A stretch of DNA of 64,000 nucleotides, from NCBI RefSeq assembly GCF_910596095.1, contig NC_056539.1:23303001-23367000 (forward strand), in the 5' to 3' direction. Under the pieces are notes generated by a model that was not told where the DNA came from, searched no databases, and saw only the letters and a list, made by a program, of their open reading frames with translations. The first letter of the stretch is position 1, and every line of letters begins with the position of its first letter. Below, piece by piece: positions 62,701-64,000 of the stretch. The DNA comes from Thunnus maccoyii (lineage: Eukaryota; Chordata; Actinopteri; Scombriformes; Scombridae). The translations under genes and the position numbers were made by a program.

Positions 62701-62959
62701 TTCCCATTGTGGATTTGGGAGAACAAGAAAATGCACTTAAATAAAAAGCATTAATGTGTATGAATAATTTTAGAGACACTTTTACAACACCTTAGAGGAA
62801 TACAAAAGGCATGTGTTCTGTTACTAATACTACTTTATCTATCCTATCTTTCAGCACCTTATATTTTATTTGAAATAATAAATAAGGTTACTTACAGTCA
62901 GCCACACCAATGATCCCAGCACAGAGGAGCAGGATCTTGATACTACAGGGACCTGCCAT
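53777..62959 (-). CDS. ptprc-like: R5: CD45-like receptor without phosphatase domain, most complete copy (627 aa predicted)
   Basis: Exons in gene order: 62896-62959 (signal peptide), 61312-61326, 59238-59372 and 58928-59077 (mucin-type, 45 and 50 codons, rich in Thr/Ser/Pro, with Asn-glycosylation sites NET, NQT and NTT), 58679-58696 (Pro-rich), 58195-58470, 57867-58094, 57658-57774, 57145-57273, 56905-57054, 56099-56239, 54866-55074, 54701-54761, 54467-54575 (membrane [19 protein letters not shown]), 54147-54184, 53777-53820. The whole joins to 628 codons without a stop. The layout signal-mucin-cysteine-rich module-FN3 modules-membrane is that of CD45, and the two Thr/Ser exons recall its alternatively spliced A/B/C exons. 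The tail has DVYDDVML then IYANVPQW and a stop; no phosphatase follows. The first mucin exon is seen only in this copy. Confidence 0.78.
59238..59372 (-). other. R5-only mucin-type exon
   Basis: 135 nt, phase 1 on both sides, between ATGTAG and GTAATG splice sites. It encodes a Thr/Ser-rich segment beginning VVSTTSPARTTANL and ending IPTTASD. Being symmetric, it can be skipped without changing the frame, like the variable exons of CD45. It is also listed within R5. Confidence 0.7.
59560..60200. other. R5 intron, no feature recognised
   Basis: AT-rich, with an A-run at about 59567 and an (AT)n run at about 60180-60198. No coding or transposon signature was recognised; the 60210-60380 part is the dispersed block also seen at 49080-49330. 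Confidence 0.4.
60700..61030. repeat. Expanded minisatellite in R5 intron 2
   Basis: Roughly 30-bp units alternating TTTTCAGTTGT, GTGTATGTAAGCG and GTGTGAAAGC. A block of about 170 bp (AGTATGTGTGAAAGC to GCATTTCACTTG) occurs twice in tandem (about 60735-60865 and 60887-61015). R1 has it once (13140-13262). Confidence 0.65.
61975..62520 (-). mobile_element. L2-type LINE fragment in R5 intron 1
   Basis: The longest coding relic of the ancestral intron-1 LINE: DLNFKSHIKKVTKGAFFHLR, LVHGFISCRLDYCNALLTG and SIDKLQLNQNSAAGLLTRTR are continuous. Its 3' end and AAT tail are missing here, unlike in R2-R4. Confidence 0.72.
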
Positions 62960-63049
62960 ATCCAGGACTTACAGTGTGTGAATGTATGTTTGAGTGGGGG
63001 ACCCAGATCATCAAGAGCACCAGGTTGAGCAACACGCACACAACCACAA

Positions 63050-63085
63050 TGGTCATCTATATAAAGGAAGTCATGTGACAACATT
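63050..63085 (-). promoter_or_regulatory. Candidate R5 promoter
   Basis: The minus strand carries CACATGACTTCCTTTATATAG as in R4, about 100-120 nt before the ATG. Confidence 0.35.
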
Positions 63086-64000
63086 TCCACTTTCAAGATG
63101 ACACTACAATCTTCCAACATTTATTTAAAAAAATTATTCACTTTACAACTGTGGGAAGTTAATTCTCACAGCAAAGTCGCCTTTTCAATACCAGAACAAA
63201 CAAAGCCAGGGGTACTTCTTCTGCATCCTTGTCATTTTTTCCATTTATTTTAATGTTAAAACTAAATGTTTTTTAGGATTTACTTAGGATTAACATTATA
63301 TTAAGTCAAATTTGCAATAATTTCAATGACCATACAAGAACATATAGACCTACAGTATAACTCCTAAAAAGATTTATTGCTTATTACTCCTTTTAAAGTA
63401 ACAGTACTCCTGTTTACCAGGCAGAAGCTCTGAATACACTGCCTGACCAAAAGTACGTAGACAACTAAACATTTTCTCCACATGTGATAGTGACCAATGA
63501 TTGTGATACCATGGACATTAATCTGCTGCTATAACAGCCTCCACACCTCTGGTTTAAGTCTTCCCATCAGATTTTGAAACCTGACAGCAATGATTTGCTC
63601 CCACTGATATTAGGCAACTTAAGCTTACAATTGGTGTTCCATTTCATTCCGAATATTTTTGAAAAGTCACTCAGGTCCACATATCATTTCATTTATAAGT
63701 CTTTTAAATATAGATTTTAATACGGCCTGATACCCAATTGTATGGCCTTTTCTGCAGAGAACCTGCTGAAGCCCTCACAGCCCTCCAGGACTCTGATTGT
63801 CACCTAAAAAACACAAGGAATTAAATCACACACTTTTTCCATGCATCATTAGGTCACAAATCAACTGGTATTCAGATTTTGACACATTCTTCATTAACTT
63901 ATGTTACAACTTTGAACAAACATGAACTTTGACCTTTCCAGATATGCAGCTCCAAACCTGCCTAGCCTTGCTCGTAGCTGGTAACTAGCTTTGTAATAGT
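63086..64000. other. 5' flank of R5
   Basis: Continues as the same sequence that lies upstream of R1 (compare 14940-15250 and 16080-16700), but without the L1-type insertion found there. No exon of a further gene is visible before the window ends. Confidence 0.55.
63418..63770. mobile_element. Mariner/Tc1 non-autonomous remnant
   Basis: Has CACTGCCTGACCAAAAGTAC, close to the terminal repeat of a common fish mariner family, and an interior matching 16085-16440. It predates the duplication. Confidence 0.5.

Noticed and set aside
1..64000. A tyrosine phosphatase domain belonging to the receptors
   Set aside because: I looked through the regions 3' of each membrane exon for HCSAG-, WPD- and KNRY-type motifs on both strands and saw none. 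This was visual, not an HMM search.
1..64000. CRISPR arrays, rRNA genes, intact tRNA genes
   Set aside because: None seen. The only tRNA-like signal is the degraded A/B-box head of a SINE.

Overview
The window looks like ray-finned (teleost) fish nuclear DNA. It is AT-rich, has vertebrate introns with GT-AG borders and protein families, and carries a typical fish repeat load: L2- and L1-type LINEs, Tc1/mariner and hAT-type MITEs, a tRNA-type SINE, a Ty3/gypsy remnant and microsatellites. All similarity calls come from reading the sequence and remembered family features; no search was run.

Left edge (1-4440, + strand): the last coding exon of nek7 (600-710) and a long presumptive 3' UTR ending at an AATAAA at 4416. 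In mammals NEK7 lies near PTPRC (CD45), and what follows fits that linkage.

Main content (about 4.9-63 kb, all - strand): a head-to-tail array of five related receptor genes, here called R1 (6063-14809), R2 (20906-24471), R3 (26216-36253), R4 (39691-51453) and R5 (53777-62959). Each has a 64-nt signal-peptide exon and a 15-nt microexon. Apart from R2, each then has Thr/Ser/Pro-rich mucin-type exons, a cysteine-rich and fibronectin-III-like ectodomain spread over eight exons, and a transmembrane exon. The ectodomain and membrane segment closely resemble CD45. No phosphatase exon was seen anywhere: the predicted tail ends a few residues after the membrane in R1 and after roughly 22-32 residues in R2-R5, where it carries a Tyr-Ala-Asn motif. 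R5 is the most complete (627 aa predicted). R3 (558 aa) and R4 (532 aa) are open through all exons identified. R1 (about 529 aa) has lost its tail exons. R2 has lost its whole ectodomain and its upstream region, yet the remaining exons still join in frame into a 91-aa signal-peptide/transmembrane/tail protein.

The duplication units also carry pieces of the nek7 3' flank. Between and inside the copies are transposon remnants, including an L2 LINE inserted only in R4 with a target-site duplication, and a 427-bp near-perfect inverted repeat beside R2. Between R1 and R4, the membrane-proximal FN3 exon is clearly more diverged than its adjacent intron, and different exons group the copies differently. 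This suggests a diversifying immune-type receptor family shaped by selection and gene conversion. The most interesting content is this CD45-like, phosphatase-less receptor array.
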